Source of the DNA: Motacilla alba alba
Taxonomy: Eukaryota; Chordata; Aves; Passeriformes; Motacillidae
DNA length: 64,000 nucleotides
Assembly (NCBI RefSeq): GCF_015832195.1
Contig: NC_052045.1
Coordinates: forward strand, 434,001 to 498,000
Reading direction: 5' to 3'
Positions 63,571 through 64,000 of the stretch are shown piece after piece. The notes under the pieces were generated by a model. It ran no database searches and was not told the origin of the DNA. It saw nothing but the letters and a program-made list of their open reading frames with translations. How positions within the stretch are numbered: position 1 is the first letter of the stretch; each line of letters opens with the position of its first letter. Position numbers and translations under genes: made by a program.

Positions 63571-64000
63571 CCAGGGAGGTGCCTGACCCCCTGGCAGGGC
63601 TCACACCTGTGCCAGGCAGGTGCCTGACCCCCCTGGCAGGGCTCATACCTGTGCCAGGCAGGTGCCTGACCCCCCTGGCAGGGCTCACACCTGTGCCAGG
63701 CAGGTGCCTGACCCCCCTGGCAGGGCTCACACCTGTGCCAGGCAGGTGCCTGACCCCTGGCAGGGCTCACACCTGGGCCAGGGCAGGTGCCTGACCCCCC
63801 TGGCAGGGCTCACACCTGGGTCAGGGAGGTGCCTGACCCCCCTGGCAGGGCTCACACCTGTGCCAGGGCAGGTGCCTGACCCCCTGGCAGGGCTCACACC
63901 TGGGTCAGAGCAGGTGCCTGACCCCCTGGCAGGGCTCACACCTGGGTCAGGGCAGGTGCCTGACCCCCTGGCAGGGCTCACACCTGTGCCAGGCAGGTGC
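63571..64000. repeat. 42-bp minisatellite, 10 copies, continues beyond the window
   Basis: Units with GTGCCTGACCCCCCTGG and GGGCTCACACCTG begin at 63579, 63620, 63662, 63704, 63746, 63787, 63829, 63872, 63914, 63956 and 63998, mostly 42 bp apart. The window ends at the start of the eleventh unit, so the true length is unknown. Most units contain CAGGTG and all contain CACCTG. TGTGCCAGG and TGGGTCAGG variants alternate. Confidence 0.96.

Overview
This window is vertebrate nuclear DNA, almost certainly from a bird and plausibly a songbird. The evidence is an antisense, 5'-truncated CR1 LINE at 18388-18835, which is the dominant avian retrotransposon, a solo endogenous-retrovirus LTR at 52116-52715, no sign of mammalian SINEs, and a very high load of GC-rich minisatellites between AT-rich single-copy stretches. 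No bacterial-type operons, rRNA, tRNA, CRISPR or phage genes are visible. The many long open frames in GC-rich parts run through tandem repeats or are shadow frames and are not genes.

Layout. 1-6.4 kb: a CACCTG-rich minisatellite (519-754), a 35-bp minisatellite (2088-2335), a possible small exon (3021-3104) and a decayed L1/Tx1-like ORF2 relic (3602-4255). 6.4-13.3 kb: a 20-bp array (6423-6820), an AT-rich putative regulatory stretch ending in an octamer/TATA-like pair (7590-7660), a CpG-rich block with a 28-bp array (7822-8130), 4 kb of unique AT-rich DNA, then two adjoining TGCAG-based arrays (12385-13312), one with a 90-bp higher-order unit. 13.3-31 kb: mostly single-copy sequence with the CR1 copy and small duplications. 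31-36.5 kb: 23-bp, 21-bp, pentameric (GAGCT/GGGCT), ~91-bp and 69-bp repeats. 36.5-45 kb: unique sequence. 45-49 kb: a CAGCTG array, a minisatellite with an embedded CTGT microsatellite, the best-looking candidate coding exon of the window (47230-47355, minus strand) and a 229-bp TCCTC tract. 49-55 kb: unique sequence plus the solo LTR. 55.6-64 kb: six further arrays, the last running off the window end.

Interpretation. The region looks like a large intron or an intergenic interval in a repeat-rich, recombination-prone part of an avian chromosome, perhaps subtelomeric or on a small chromosome (inference). No complete gene can be assembled. Candidate exons are offered singly, on splice-site and open-frame evidence only, at low to moderate confidence. 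They lie on both strands and cannot all belong to one gene. No clear novel biological system is visible. The most interesting signals are the number and internal architecture of the tandem arrays, short motifs shared between unrelated arrays, the L1-like relic, and the 47.2-kb exon candidate.
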